Below, in pieces: positions 52,002-60,686 of a DNA stretch of 64,000 nucleotides. A program made the position numbers and the translations under genes. The notes under the pieces were generated by a model. That model searched no databases. It saw nothing but the letters and a program-made list of their open reading frames with translations, and was not told the origin of the DNA. Where the stretch lies: the NCBI GenBank assembly GCA_030447685.1, contig JAUJOK010000001.1, positions 52,020 through 116,019 on the forward strand, read 5' to 3'. Source of the DNA: Armatimonadaceae bacterium (GTDB lineage: Bacteria; Armatimonadota; Armatimonadia; Armatimonadales; Armatimonadaceae). Within the stretch, counting starts at the first letter, position 1. Every line of letters begins with the position of its first letter.

Positions 52002-52949
52002 TCAGAGCAGGGGCGTCCGCACCGTCTGTTCCACCACCACACGGCTGCGGTGGGACAGATGGCCCGGTCCCACGCCGACAAAGGTGCCCGAAGTGGGCGC
52101 AATGTCGGCATAATCCCGTCCGAACGCTACCGCGACGTAACGCTCATTCACCCAGCGGTCATGCGTCGGATCGAGGGCGACCCAGCCCCCAGCCTCTTCC
52201 TGACCGTTATTGTCTGGCCCGGCAGGCAGGCAAACTTCGGCCCAGGCGTGCATGGCCCCCTCGCCGGGCAGGAACCCGGACACGTAGCGCGCGGGCAGGC
52301 CCGCCAGGCGGCACAGCGCCAGAAACACATGGGCGTAGTCCTGGCAGACGCCGCGCTTTCCCGCCCAGGCTTCCGCGCCCGTCGTTCGCACCGTGGTATG
52401 CCCCGTCGCATAGTGCATCTCATGAAAGACGCGGCGGCACAGCGCAAAGGCAAGGCCACCCGGATCGCGCGCCAGCGGAACCTGCGCGGCCATTTCCGAA
52501 GCGATAGCTTCCAGGTCGCCGTCCGGCTCGGTCAGCGGCGTGGGCTGCCGGAAGACTGCGATGTCTTCTTCCTGCTCGCCGAGCGGCGGCGGGATCGGCA
52601 CGGGCAGAACGCGCCCGTCCGATGAATATACGGCCTGCGTCGCCACTTCCAGTTCCGCGACCATCGTCAGGTGCGCCCAGACCTTTTCGTGGTGCAGTTC
52701 CAGCACGCCGTTGCCGAAGGGGTCGGTTTGCCGCTCAGAAAGAGTGGGCAGGGGCGCTATCTTAAACGAGTCACCGCGAAGATGCTGCCCACCGTGCTCC
52801 GCGGGCGGTGTCAGCCGCAGGCACGTCACCACGTCGCGGGCAGGCTGCGCGTAGTGATAGTCCAGGGAGTGCAGAACGCGCAAAACGCGCTCGATCCGGT
52901 AGGCGGGCTGCTCCGCGGGGGGATGTCTCTGCTCGGAAGCGGTCGGCAT
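52002..52949 (-). CDS. Transglutaminase-like cysteine peptidase, copy B
   Basis: This encodes 315 residues from ATG 52949; TTG 52970 is possible but sits in a likely promoter. The N-terminal beta domain begins YRIERVLRVLHSLDYHYAQPA. The triad is Cys in KRGVCQDYAHVFLALCRLAG, His in AMHAWAEVCLP and Asp in ALDPTHDRWV, the classic arrangement of the COG1305 family. It is larger than copy A, mainly by an Asp/Glu-rich linker around 130-160. TATACT lies nine bases before ATG with no ribosome site, so this may be another nearly leaderless transcript. Confidence 0.9.
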   Translation of the reverse strand: MPTASEQRHPPAEQPAYRIERVLRVLHSLDYHYAQPARDVVTCLRLTPPAEHGGQHLRGDSFKIAPLPTLSERQTDPFGNGVLELHHEKVWAHLTMVAELEVATQAVYSSDGRVLPVPIPPPLGEQEEDIAVFRQPTPLTEPDGDLEAIASEMAAQVPLARDPGGLAFALCRRVFHEMHYATGHTTVRTTGAEAWAGKRGVCQDYAHVFLALCRLAGLPARYVSGFLPGEGAMHAWAEVCLPAGPDNNGQEEAGGWVALDPTHDRWVNERYVAVAFGRDYADIAPTSGTFVGVGPGHLSHRSRVVVEQTVRTPLL

Positions 52950-52995
52950 CGTTTCGTCAGTATAACACAAAATCCGCGTTTCCCCGCTTCAGCAA

Positions 52996-53664
52996 TCAGC
53001 GGATGATCCAGTAGACGCCGACCGCGCAGGCGGCGACGCCGGTCGTCACCCGCGCGCCCGCCAGTATCAGCCGTGAGCGGCGCTCGCTCCAGGTAAGTAT
53101 TCCGCCCAGCGCGCCGCTGTAAACGGCCATCGCGATCAGCACGCCCAGGCCGAAGGCGAGCGTATAGGCGATAACCATGAAATAGGTCTGGGAGACGGCT
53201 ACCAGCGTCTCCCCGACAAAGGCCGCCGTTCCCGCCGCGCCGTGCAGCATCCCCATCCACAGCGAGCTGTGATGATGGTGGTGGCGCAGCGGCGAACCGT
53301 GATGGGCAGCATGGGTGGTGCCGTCCGCATGCGTGTGTTCCTGGTGCACGGCAGCACCCTTTCTGCCCTTCCAGAACTCGTACAGGGTCCACACTCCCAG
53401 ACCAAGCAGGGCCACCCCGACCAGGCGTTCCAGGCCGCTGCCTAAAACGCTCGGCACGGTCATCTTCAGGGCGAAAAGGAGCGTTCCCAGCAAAAGCAGA
53501 CTCGCGCCATGGCCGACGGCCCACTGGATACCGAACCGTATCGCCTGCCGGGGCGTCGGCTTACCGGCGACGAAGGCGGTGACGGCGGTCATGTGATCCA
53601 CCTCGAACGCATGCGTGACACCCAGACTGAACGCGACCGCGAGCGCGCTGATTGTCGAAACCAT
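52996..53664 (-). CDS. Nickel/cobalt transporter-like membrane protein (NicO/UreH type)
   Basis: This encodes 222 residues from ATG 53664 (AAGGAG nine bases upstream). Six helices are predicted. The first carries HAFEVDHMTAV, the HX4DH metal-transport signature, and the second group has QWAVGHGASLLLLG. A cytoplasmic His-rich loop (HQEHTHADGTTHAAHHG then five His) between helices three and four would bind the metal. Ni or Co is expected; neighbouring hemA and a siroheme-synthase domain could point to Co or Ni tetrapyrrole use, but no cobalamin gene is seen. Confidence 0.85.
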   Translation of the reverse strand: MVSTISALAVAFSLGVTHAFEVDHMTAVTAFVAGKPTPRQAIRFGIQWAVGHGASLLLLGTLLFALKMTVPSVLGSGLERLVGVALLGLGVWTLYEFWKGRKGAAVHQEHTHADGTTHAAHHGSPLRHHHHHSSLWMGMLHGAAGTAAFVGETLVAVSQTYFMVIAYTLAFGLGVLIAMAVYSGALGGILTWSERRSRLILAGARVTTGVAACAVGVYWIIR

Positions 53665-53711
53665 GAAGACTCCTTGCCGGAGGAAGAATGCCGTGTGGCT
53701 ACGGAAAGATT

Positions 53712-54524
53712 CTACCCGAAACGGTGGGTGTCCGAGGGGATGAAGAAAAGAAGCAGACACAGCGCCAGGCCCACCAGCAGCACATACGATGTGCGTACCG
53801 GCGGCCAGTTCGCCCGGAGCCGCGCCAGCAGGTACAGCCCGTAGATTATCCACACGGCGTAGGCCAGCAGAGCGTGCGTATCCGTCTGCCAGCCGCGCCC
53901 CATGCCGCCGCTCGCCGCGACGATCAGCCCGGCCAGAACGCCCAGTGTCAGCAGCGGGAAGCCGAAGGCCACGAGTGAGAAAGCCGCCGTCTCGACCGTC
54001 AGCAAGGGCGGCAAACGCTTCAGCCAGGCAAGGCCGTGCTTGGACTTCAGGATATGGTGCTCGATAAGATACAGAACCGCGCAGCAGAACGCCAGCGCGA
54101 ACGCGCCGAACGCCGCCAGAATACTGATGATGTGCAGCGATACGACGTTCGACGACAGAAGTGGGTCCGGCACGCCCCGTTCGGCGGGGGCGAACCCAGC
54201 CAGCGTGACGAGCAGGAACGACAGCCCCAGCGCGAACGGCCCCGCCGCCGACAGCCGCCACAAGACCTCCGCCGCCAGATACGCCAGCGATACCATCCAC
54301 GCCAGCGCGGAAAGCGATTCGGCGGGGTTGGTAAAAGGCGCGTGCTTCAGCTCGATACAGCGCAGCCCGACCGCCGCCATGTGCGCGAGCGCCGCCGCGA
54401 CGGCCAGGCCGCGCCCCGTCCACAGCAGCGCCGGACGGCGCAAAAACAGATTCGCCCCCAGCACTGCCGCGCCAAGCAGATAGCAAATGAGGGCCGTGCC
54501 CAGCGCAATGGCGCTCCCGGTCAT
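53712..54524 (-). CDS. CcsA/HemX-like cytochrome c assembly family membrane protein
   Basis: This encodes 270 residues with eight helices. The WWD-like block typical of heme handlers is reduced, as in HemX, but the conserved histidines remain (VSLHIISILAAFGAFAL and QTDTHALLAYAVWIIYG). HemX proteins are encoded beside hemA in many bacteria and tune the level of glutamyl-tRNA reductase; CcsA proper delivers heme to apocytochromes. The four-base overlap with hemA favours a HemX-like role. Confidence 0.85.
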   Translation of the reverse strand: MTGSAIALGTALICYLLGAAVLGANLFLRRPALLWTGRGLAVAAALAHMAAVGLRCIELKHAPFTNPAESLSALAWMVSLAYLAAEVLWRLSAAGPFALGLSFLLVTLAGFAPAERGVPDPLLSSNVVSLHIISILAAFGAFALAFCCAVLYLIEHHILKSKHGLAWLKRLPPLLTVETAAFSLVAFGFPLLTLGVLAGLIVAASGGMGRGWQTDTHALLAYAVWIIYGLYLLARLRANWPPVRTSYVLLVGLALCLLLFFIPSDTHRFG

Positions 54525-55819
54525 GGTGCTCGCTCCTCGGCTGCGCCCAGGCCGAACACTTCGCGCACCGTGTCCAGCTTGTTTTCCGCCGCTTCAGAGC
54601 CGTCGGCGGCATAATCTTTTATTTTGACCGTCGGGGCGTGCGCGATCTTGTTGACGGTCGATGTGAAGGCGGCCTCAATGACCTGCCACTCTTCCGGGGA
54701 AAGATGGGCGAGCCGCTGACGAAGACGCTGAAGCTCCTCCTGCTTGATCGTGTCCATCTTCGCGCGCACGCCGGAAACCAGCGGGGCCGCGGCGCGCTGC
54801 GTCCGCAGCCAGGCAGAAAACGTCACGGCCTCGTTGTGAACAATCGCCGCCGCCCGCTCGGCTTCCTGCCGCCGCTCCGCGCTGTCAGCGTCCACCACTG
54901 CGCGCAGATCGTCGATGTTATAAAGATAAACGCCGTCCAGATCGGCCACATCCGCATCGATATCGCGCGGCACGGCAATATCGATCAGGAACAGCGGACG
55001 GCGGCGGCGCGATTTTACAGCGTCGGCGACCATGGGTTTATGGACAATAGTGTGGGGCGCGGCGGTGGAGGCGATGACAATATCGGCCTGCGCCAGATGG
55101 TTCGGAAAGGCATCGTAGGAAATGGCGCGTCCGTTCAGCGATTCGGCAAGGTGCGCGGCCCGGTCAAAGGTGCGATTGGCGACCAGGACGGAGTTCGCGC
55201 CGGATGCGGCCAGATGCCGCGCCGTTGCCTCGCTCATGTCGCCCGCGCCCAAAATCAGGATCGAACGGCCCGCCAGCGACCCAAAAATGCTTTCCGCCAT
55301 CTCCGCCGCTGCATGCCCGACGGAAAACGCGCCGCGCCCCAACTGGGTTTCGGTGCGTGCTCGCTTCGCCACCGATAGCGCCCGGTGGAACAGCGGATTG
55401 AGCGTCGGCCCCGTCGTTCCCACATCGGATGCCTGGGCGTAGGCGGTTTTCACCTGCCGCACAATGTCCGGCTCGCCCAGAATCATGCTTTCCAGCCCCG
55501 CTGTGACCCGGAAAAGATGCTCCACGGCGCGATGCCCACGCCGCTCCTCGAAATAGTCTTCCAGATCGTCGGCGGGCAGCCCGTGCGCCGCCTCTGTCAG
55601 CCGCACAATGCAATCCTGGGCAGAAACATCCTCCGGGGCTGCCGCATACAGTTCCGTGCGGTTGCAGGTGGAAAGCAGAACGCATTCACCCGCTGGCCCT
55701 AAAGTCTCTTTAAGGGATAGGAGCGCCTGAGCCAGCGCGGCGGACGAGGAAAACGCCAGCCGCTCCCGCACTTCGACCGGGGCCGTCTGGTGCGCCAACC
55801 CGACCATCAGGAGACGCAT
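54521..55819 (-). CDS. hemA: Glutamyl-tRNA reductase
   Basis: First committed enzyme of the C5 tetrapyrrole pathway: reduces Glu-tRNA to glutamate semialdehyde. It has 432 residues starting MRLLMVGLAHQTAPVEVRE. The catalytic Cys is in LLSTCNRTELYA. HLFRVTAGLESMILGEPDI, the NADPH-binding ILGAGDMSEATARHLAASG and the C-terminal dimerisation helix are all present. It overlaps the upstream gene by 13 bases and the HemX-like gene by four. No hemL, hemB or hemC follows, so the rest of the pathway is elsewhere. Confidence 0.96.
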   Translation of the reverse strand: MRLLMVGLAHQTAPVEVRERLAFSSSAALAQALLSLKETLGPAGECVLLSTCNRTELYAAAPEDVSAQDCIVRLTEAAHGLPADDLEDYFEERRGHRAVEHLFRVTAGLESMILGEPDIVRQVKTAYAQASDVGTTGPTLNPLFHRALSVAKRARTETQLGRGAFSVGHAAAEMAESIFGSLAGRSILILGAGDMSEATARHLAASGANSVLVANRTFDRAAHLAESLNGRAISYDAFPNHLAQADIVIASTAAPHTIVHKPMVADAVKSRRRRPLFLIDIAVPRDIDADVADLDGVYLYNIDDLRAVVDADSAERRQEAERAAAIVHNEAVTFSAWLRTQRAAAPLVSGVRAKMDTIKQEELQRLRQRLAHLSPEEWQVIEAAFTSTVNKIAHAPTVKIKDYAADGSEAAENKLDTVREVFGLGAAEERAP

Positions 55820-56436
55820 GCCAGCGCCTCCTCACGCGCGCCGGCGGCATCTCCCGCCGCCAGCTTCGCGCGTATGCTGTCCGCCGCCGCCAGCCGACGC
55901 AGCACGCGCGCCCGCTCTTTTTCCTCGGGATACTGCCGCTTCACCTGCTCCCGCATCTCCCCCAGCAGGGCCACATAATCGCCCCACTCACTGCCGAAGC
56001 GCGCCTCCAGTTCGCCCCGAAGCCGCGCCGTCAGGGCGGGTCCTGCGCCGCCGGTTGTCAGGGCGAGCAGCAGATCGCCGCGCCGCACGGTCGCCATCGT
56101 CACAAAGTCGCCGCACTCGGCGTCATCGACCCGATTCACCAGAGCGCCGCGCGTTCGCGCCGCCGCCGCTGCTGTATCGTTCACGCGCGTATCGTTTGTG
56201 GCTGCGATTGCCAGAAACGCACCGTCCAGGTGTTCCGGCGCGAAAGCCGCAGGCAGGTGCTCCACGTGTCCCGCGCGCACAAGCTCCTGAAGGCTTTCCG
56301 TTATGGTCGGCGCGACCACACACACCTTCGCGCCCGCCTCGACCAGCGCACGCGCCTTGCGCTCCCCGACCGGCCCGCCGCCGATCACGACACACCGCCT
56401 GCCGCGCACTTCCAAAGCTACCGGGTAGAAGGACAT
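55807..56436 (-). CDS. Precorrin-2 dehydrogenase / siroheme synthase N-domain protein
   Basis: This encodes 209 residues from ATG 56436 with AAGGAG nine bases upstream. Like Met8 or the N half of CysG: YPVALEVRGRRCVVIGGGPVGERKARALVEAG is the NAD-binding motif, FLAIAATNDTRVNDTAAAAA and NRVDDAECGDFVTMATVRRG are the family's core, and GGAGPALTARLRGELEARF closes the domain. It oxidises precorrin-2 to sirohydrochlorin, and may insert iron. It leads the operon with hemA, a common order. No methyltransferase half (CysG-C/CobA) is present. Confidence 0.92.
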   Translation of the reverse strand: MSFYPVALEVRGRRCVVIGGGPVGERKARALVEAGAKVCVVAPTITESLQELVRAGHVEHLPAAFAPEHLDGAFLAIAATNDTRVNDTAAAAARTRGALVNRVDDAECGDFVTMATVRRGDLLLALTTGGAGPALTARLRGELEARFGSEWGDYVALLGEMREQVKRQYPEEKERARVLRRLAAADSIRAKLAAGDAAGAREEALACVS

Positions 56437-56450
56437 AAGGCTCCTTTCCC

Positions 56451-56456
56451 ATTATA
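56451..56456 (-). promoter_or_regulatory. -10 element of the siroheme/hemA operon
   Basis: A perfect TATAAT on the minus strand (plus ATTATA, 56451-56456) precedes the AAGGAG site and ATG 56436, giving a leader of roughly 10 bases. No convincing -35 is seen. Confidence 0.5.
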
Positions 56457-56534
56457 CCGCGCGAGCCGCGTTGAGCTTTCCCCGGAGTGTGGACACTCCT
56501 GGCTCGGGGGCTTCGGGCGAACGTCGCCTGCGTG

Positions 56535-56591
56535 CCAACCGTCCTGCGGACGGAAAGACAAAAGCTTCTCTCCCGTCCGCAGGACGGTTGG
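56535..56591. repeat. 19-bp inverted repeat with self-folding arms
   Basis: CCAACCGTCCTGCGGACGG (56535-56553) and its exact complement (56573-56591) enclose a 19-base loop. Each arm also contains CCGTCC/GGACGG and can fold alone. Just before it lie GGAGTGT/ACACTCC (56484-56499) and a 17-base string at 56514-56530 also found in lipA (25311-25327). The cluster looks like dispersed repeats in a gene-poor gap. Confidence 0.8.
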
Positions 56592-56654
56592 CGCGGGCGC
56601 ACAGCGCCAATGAAATGCCCCTGTGAGGCCGCTCCCAGCCCGACCTGTTCATAG

Positions 56655-57180
56655 GCCGGGCCATCGGGAGATTGCCGCGCGCGGCCCGAAGTGGAAGCTG
56701 TGTCACGGGAACTGCGAAACCATCTGGAAGAATCCGACGTGAAGCCGCTGCTCGACCGCATCGATACGTCGGGCTTACAGCAAGGGGCGATACCAACAAA
56801 GGCCCTTGTCGTCTTCAACCGGCAGTCCGTCCCCGTCACCGGCATCGCGGTTTTCCACGCCCAGTTCCCCATCCGCGCCGCCAGCGGTTCCCAGCCGGTG
56901 ACGGTGCGCGACGTTTCGGGCCGAATCGTTCCCTCGCAGGTGGTAAACGAGTCACTGACGGAACTGCCCGATTCTGCGGAGAAACGGCTGTGGGAATTCG
57001 ACCTGCGGTTCTTCGTCGAGGACGTTCTCGCGCTCGGCTGGCAGGCGTACGCGGCAATGTATGGGTTCGCGCCGGAATCGGCGGCGGATGCGGCGTTATG
57101 GCGTGAACTGGACCACCCTGCGCTGACCGTGGCTGAAACCGACTGCCGCGCGGGCGACCTGCCCGCCGTCTTTCCCTGCT
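56655..57180 (+). pseudogene. Remnant of a glycoside hydrolase family 38 alpha-mannosidase
   Basis: An open stretch with no plausible full gene. Residues read VSRELRNHLEESDVKPLLDR, then ALVVFNRQSVPVTGIAVF, VRDVSGRIVPSQVVNES and LRFFVEDVLALGWQAYAAMYG. This order (helix, then LVVFNP-like strand, then the DxxGxxVPSQ strand, then the alpha-helix/strand ending LGYxxY) is that of the middle beta domain of GH38 mannosidases. The N-terminal catalytic domain and the C-terminal half are missing. A stop lies just upstream (56652-56654), and the 3' end runs into the convergent PAP2 gene. It is probably debris of a deleted gene. Confidence 0.55.
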
Positions 57181-57212
57181 GCCTTCGTCGCCCGTTGATA
57201 CGATGGGCTGAC

Positions 57213-57935
57213 TCAGGCGCGCGGGGTAAGTTCGTTGGTGCCGACTATTTTATAGGCTTCCGCCAGGATAAGCAGAAAGAACAGGCCTGCCGTCCATCCC
57301 GCGACCACATCGGAAAACCAGTGCGCCCCCACATAGATACGGCTCGCCCCAATGAGGAATATCAAAAGCGTTGCCGCTCCTGCCAGCGCAAGCCGCGTTT
57401 TCCGGCGCGGTATAAGAACCCAGGCTATCAGCCCTAAAAAGCCGTAAAACATGACCGGCGACATGGCATGGCCGGACGGAAAGCTGGTGCCGATGGCAGG
57501 CAGAATCACCTCGACGATGCCCGCCTCCGGGCGCGGACGCTCGATAAAGGACTTGATCCACCAGTTGAGAGGATGTCCCATGAGCGCGGCGCTGCACAGC
57601 GCCGCCGCCCACGGTCGCTTCTTCCACAGCAGCAGGCCGCAGGCGGCCATCCAGAACGGCAGGAACGTCCCCATGCTTCCGGCGTAAGTAAAAACCGTCG
57701 CAAGGGTATCCAGCGTCGCCGTCCGGGGACGCTGGATACCGCGTGTAATGGCAACATCGATGCTTTGCAAATAGGGCGAGCGGATCAAAAAGGCGAGCGC
57801 AAAGAACGTGACGAACAGCAACGCAAGGAACAGGATAGCCCGCGCCTCCCGGACGCGCGCCAGAAATCCGAGGAAGCGAGCGGCTCGAAGCGGGCGTTCC
57901 TCGCGCAGGGAATGGTCTCGCGAATGCACGCTCAT
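57213..57935 (-). CDS. PAP2-family membrane phosphatase
   Basis: This encodes 240 residues with five to six helices and the three PAP2 motifs: KSFIERPRP (KX6RP), PSGHA and SRIYVGAHWFSDV (SRX5HX3D). These enzymes remove phosphate from phosphatidic acid, PG-phosphate or undecaprenyl diphosphate on the outer face of the inner membrane. The gene overlaps the upstream diacylglycerol kinase-like gene by four bases, so phosphatidate/diacylglycerol turnover or lipid-carrier recycling is a natural guess. Confidence 0.92.
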   Translation of the reverse strand: MSVHSRDHSLREERPLRAARFLGFLARVREARAILFLALLFVTFFALAFLIRSPYLQSIDVAITRGIQRPRTATLDTLATVFTYAGSMGTFLPFWMAACGLLLWKKRPWAAALCSAALMGHPLNWWIKSFIERPRPEAGIVEVILPAIGTSFPSGHAMSPVMFYGFLGLIAWVLIPRRKTRLALAGAATLLIFLIGASRIYVGAHWFSDVVAGWTAGLFFLLILAEAYKIVGTNELTPRA

Positions 57936-58810
57936 AGCCGGTCCACCAGCACTTTCAGCGCGCGCGGCTGGGCCAGCATGGTCACGGGCGTGGTGCCGAT
58001 GACTTTATCGTCACAGTGGACGTTCAGGCGGTGGCGCGTTTCGATGTGGACGCTTTTTGCCCGGAAGGTATGGACTTTGGGCAGGCTCAGGTGCGTCTGC
58101 GCCCGAAACGCCCGGTAATACGGGATCAGTTCATCGCGCTTCAAATCACCGACCACGACGACATCTAACTCGCCGTCGGTGATCTTCGCGCCGGGCGCGA
58201 CCGGCAGCGCATGGGCCATGCGGAACGTATTCGCCACCTCGCACATCACCGCGCGCTCCACGTATCTCTCGCCGTCCGCAACGATACGCATGCGGCGGGC
58301 ACGGGCGGCGAAAACAATCCGCAGAACCGTGTAAAACGTCCGCAGCAGGTTCTTGTTCGCCTTCGCCCCATAGATCGCCAGCGCGTCCGCGAACAGCCCC
58401 ACGCCTGCCGATTCGGTGAAGTAGCGGTCGCCGATACAGCCCAGGTCCACCGCGCGAACCGTGCCGTCCGCCAGCACGCGCAGCGCCGAGGGTAAATCCT
58501 GCGGCAGGCGCAGCGCCGTTGCGAAATTGTTCGCCGTGCCCTGCGGGATGATTCCCAGCACGGTCGCCGAGTGCGCCACCTCCTGTACGGCCAGCGCCAC
58601 GGTGCCGTCGCCGCCTGCCACCGCCACCCGCGCTGCGCCGCGCGCCACCAGGTCATGGATCAAGCGGCGCATCTGCTCCGGTGATTCCGTGCCGACCACC
58701 TCGGCGTCCAGACCGACGCCTGCCGCCGCTTCCCGCATCTGTTCCACGGACGCGGTGGCATGGAGCGCCCCCGCCCGGTCGTTCAGCAGAATCGTACAGG
58801 GCGCGGTCAT
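57932..58810 (-). CDS. Diacylglycerol/lipid kinase (YegS/DgkB-like)
   Basis: This encodes 292 residues. The catalytic loop is VAVAGGDGTVALAVQEV, followed by GIIPQGTANNFATALRLP (substrate loop), both hallmarks of the DAGK catalytic family; the C-terminal beta sandwich ends with CDDKVIGTTPVTMLAQPRALKVLV. It phosphorylates diacylglycerol or a related lipid with ATP. It overlaps both neighbours by four bases, forming a three-gene lipid operon: flippase-like, lipid kinase, PAP2 phosphatase. Confidence 0.93.
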   Translation of the reverse strand: MTAPCTILLNDRAGALHATASVEQMREAAAGVGLDAEVVGTESPEQMRRLIHDLVARGAARVAVAGGDGTVALAVQEVAHSATVLGIIPQGTANNFATALRLPQDLPSALRVLADGTVRAVDLGCIGDRYFTESAGVGLFADALAIYGAKANKNLLRTFYTVLRIVFAARARRMRIVADGERYVERAVMCEVANTFRMAHALPVAPGAKITDGELDVVVVGDLKRDELIPYYRAFRAQTHLSLPKVHTFRAKSVHIETRHRLNVHCDDKVIGTTPVTMLAQPRALKVLVDRL

Positions 58811-59802
58811 TGGGTCGCCTCCGCCACGCCGTCCGCCGCCGCCGCCGCCGCCGCTGCTGGTTTGACCGCCTTTTCTTTCGCGCCGTGCCAGCCCACCAGA
58901 TAAACCGCCCCGCCGAACAGGGCCGCAAACAGCACCGTACCGACCCGGAAAATAATAACCGCCGCCGCCGCTTGATCCAGCGTCACCCCCGGCGTGTGAT
59001 CCAGAATCGGCACCATGCCTGCCTCGGTGACGCCCACGCCGCCGGGCATGGCCGAGATACGCCCCATCAGGTTAGGCAGCGTGAAGGCGAGAAGGATGGT
59101 CGGGTAAGAAACCTTCGCCCCTACGCCCCGCACGGCCAGGTCGAGCGCGGCCACCATCAGCGCGGCGGCGACCACGGAGTTGCCGATACCGGCCAGCAGA
59201 ATCGGCGGGGAGACTAAATCTCTGAGGGAAGCAAGAAACCTCTTCCAGTAACGAAGCAGGTTGAACCTGCCCAGCACTTTTTCGATAATGCCGAATAGCC
59301 AGGTGCGCGACGCTTCGACGCCAAGGACAAGGGAAAGTATGCCAAGAACGCTCAAAAAAACGAAGACGGGCTTGCGCGCTGGGTCGAACCAGAGCGCGGA
59401 AACGAGCACGCACAGGATCAGCACCACCTGATCGGAAAATGAGGAGACTGCTACCGCCGCCGCGCTTTTGGCGACCGGAATACCGGCCTGCTCCAGAACG
59501 GCGGCCCGCGCGGCGATGCCTCCGGGAAGCAGCGTGCAGGCCTGCGCGGCGGCATATCCGCGCAGCACCATCCAGCGGCTCGCATCGGTGACTTCCTTGA
59601 CCATGACGGCGAACCGCCACCCCTTGACCCCGACATAGGCGACGGAAAGCAGCAGGATGAACGGCGCGTAGGACCAGTTGAACCGCCGCACCGCGCGCCA
59701 GAATTCGTCACCGTTGATGTATTTGGTCGCGGCTATCACCAGACCGATCAGCACCGCCGCGTGCAGAACGTACTTCCAATAGCCGCGTTTCTTCTTTGTC
59801 AT
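58807..59802 (-). CDS. LPG-synthase-type flippase domain membrane protein (UPF0104/AglD family)
   Basis: This encodes 331 residues from ATG 59802, with GGAG five bases upstream. Eight helices are predicted, with the family blocks LLPGGIAARAAVLEQAG and RISAMPGGVGVTEAGMVPI. The Pro-Gly-Gly-x-Gly motif and following Glu are typical of the lysylphosphatidylglycerol synthase membrane domain; the soluble aminoacyl transferase domain is missing, so this is a flippase-only member. It opens the lipid operon and is divergent from ruvA across about 200 bases. The C-terminal tail is Ala-rich and disordered. Confidence 0.88.
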   Translation of the reverse strand: MTKKKRGYWKYVLHAAVLIGLVIAATKYINGDEFWRAVRRFNWSYAPFILLLSVAYVGVKGWRFAVMVKEVTDASRWMVLRGYAAAQACTLLPGGIAARAAVLEQAGIPVAKSAAAVAVSSFSDQVVLILCVLVSALWFDPARKPVFVFLSVLGILSLVLGVEASRTWLFGIIEKVLGRFNLLRYWKRFLASLRDLVSPPILLAGIGNSVVAAALMVAALDLAVRGVGAKVSYPTILLAFTLPNLMGRISAMPGGVGVTEAGMVPILDHTPGVTLDQAAAAVIIFRVGTVLFAALFGGAVYLVGWHGAKEKAVKPAAAAAAAADGVAEATQ

Positions 59803-59885
59803 GGTTCTCCGAAGGGGCATACAGTGCCTGGCGCGCTCTTTTCGCCTGCCCGCCGTGTGAACCTTTTACCCCGAAGTGATTAGGA

Positions 59886-59917
59886 TTTACTCAGGCAATC
59901 GTACCGTGTTGTATAAT
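59886..59917 (+). promoter_or_regulatory. Probable ruvAB promoter
   Basis: A perfect TATAAT (59912-59917) preceded by a weak TTTACT (59886-59891; long 20-base spacer). The leader to GTG 60000 would be about 75 bases. The -10 is strong and the -35 poor. Confidence 0.5.
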
Positions 59918-59999
59918 GAGCGGGGTCTTGCGGCCCGGCGGCGCGGTGAAGCAGCGCCCGGCGATGCGGGTCGAACACGATAGTCAAAGGGAAATCGGC

Positions 60000-60638
60000 G
60001 TGATAGCGCAGCTTTCGGGGACGGTGGCGCGGACGGCGGGGAGCTATGTCGTCCTCGATGTCGGCGGTGTCGGCTATAAGGTGTTCGTGCCGGTGACGGT
60101 GCTGGAAGGCTTGCCGCCGCAGGGTCAGCCGCTTTCTCTTGTCACGCATACCCTGGTGCGCGAGGACGACATCAGCCTGTTCGGCTTCACGGGTGAGGAC
60201 GAGCTTCAGGTTTTTGAGCTTCTTTTGACCGTATCGGGCATCGGGCCGAAGGTCGCGCTCGGGTTGCTTTCCGCGCTGCCGGTGGGCGATCTTGCGCAGG
60301 CAGTGGCGAGCGAGGATGTTCGGACGCTGACGCGGGTGCCGGGCATCGGGGCGAAGACGGCGCAGCGGCTGGTGCTGGAACTTCACCCCCAGCGGGCCGC
60401 TCTGTCGTGCACGCGCAATGTGCATAAGCTGTCCGCCGGAGCGACGGTTAAAAAGAAGAGCGAAGCTGCCTCCACGGTGGACGACGTGGTATCGGCGCTG
60501 ATCAATCTGGGCTACAACAAGCCCGAAGCCGCGCGTGCTGCGGATGCCGCCCTGGAAGAGCGCGCCAAATCCGGCGCTCCCCCGCCCGAGTTCCCGGTGC
60601 TGCTGCGCCTTGCCCTGAACCGGCTGACGGGACGATAG
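60000..60638 (+). CDS. ruvA: Holliday junction DNA helicase subunit RuvA
   Basis: This encodes 212 residues from GTG 60000 (AAAGGG at suitable spacing); the family always begins MI-x2-L-x-G, which matches IAQLSGTV, so upstream in-frame starts are not used. Domain I is the OB fold (to about 65). Domain II has two HhH motifs (LLTVSGIGPKVALGLLS and LTRVPGIGAKTAQRLVLEL). After a Lys/Ala-rich linker comes domain III (DVVSALINLGYNKPEAARA), which contacts RuvB. RuvA tetramers hold the junction open. ruvB follows; ruvC is not in the window. Confidence 0.96.
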   Translation: MIAQLSGTVARTAGSYVVLDVGGVGYKVFVPVTVLEGLPPQGQPLSLVTHTLVREDDISLFGFTGEDELQVFELLLTVSGIGPKVALGLLSALPVGDLAQAVASEDVRTLTRVPGIGAKTAQRLVLELHPQRAALSCTRNVHKLSAGATVKKKSEAASTVDDVVSALINLGYNKPEAARAADAALEERAKSGAPPPEFPVLLRLALNRLTGR

Positions 60639-60686
60639 CGTGGTACAATAAAGGCAAAAATCTGTTTGCAAGAGAGTACAGAAGCC

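Noticed and set aside
60644..60649. TACAAT before ruvB as a separate promoter
   Set aside because: No -35 at workable distance; ruvB is 48 bases after ruvA and is most simply co-transcribed.
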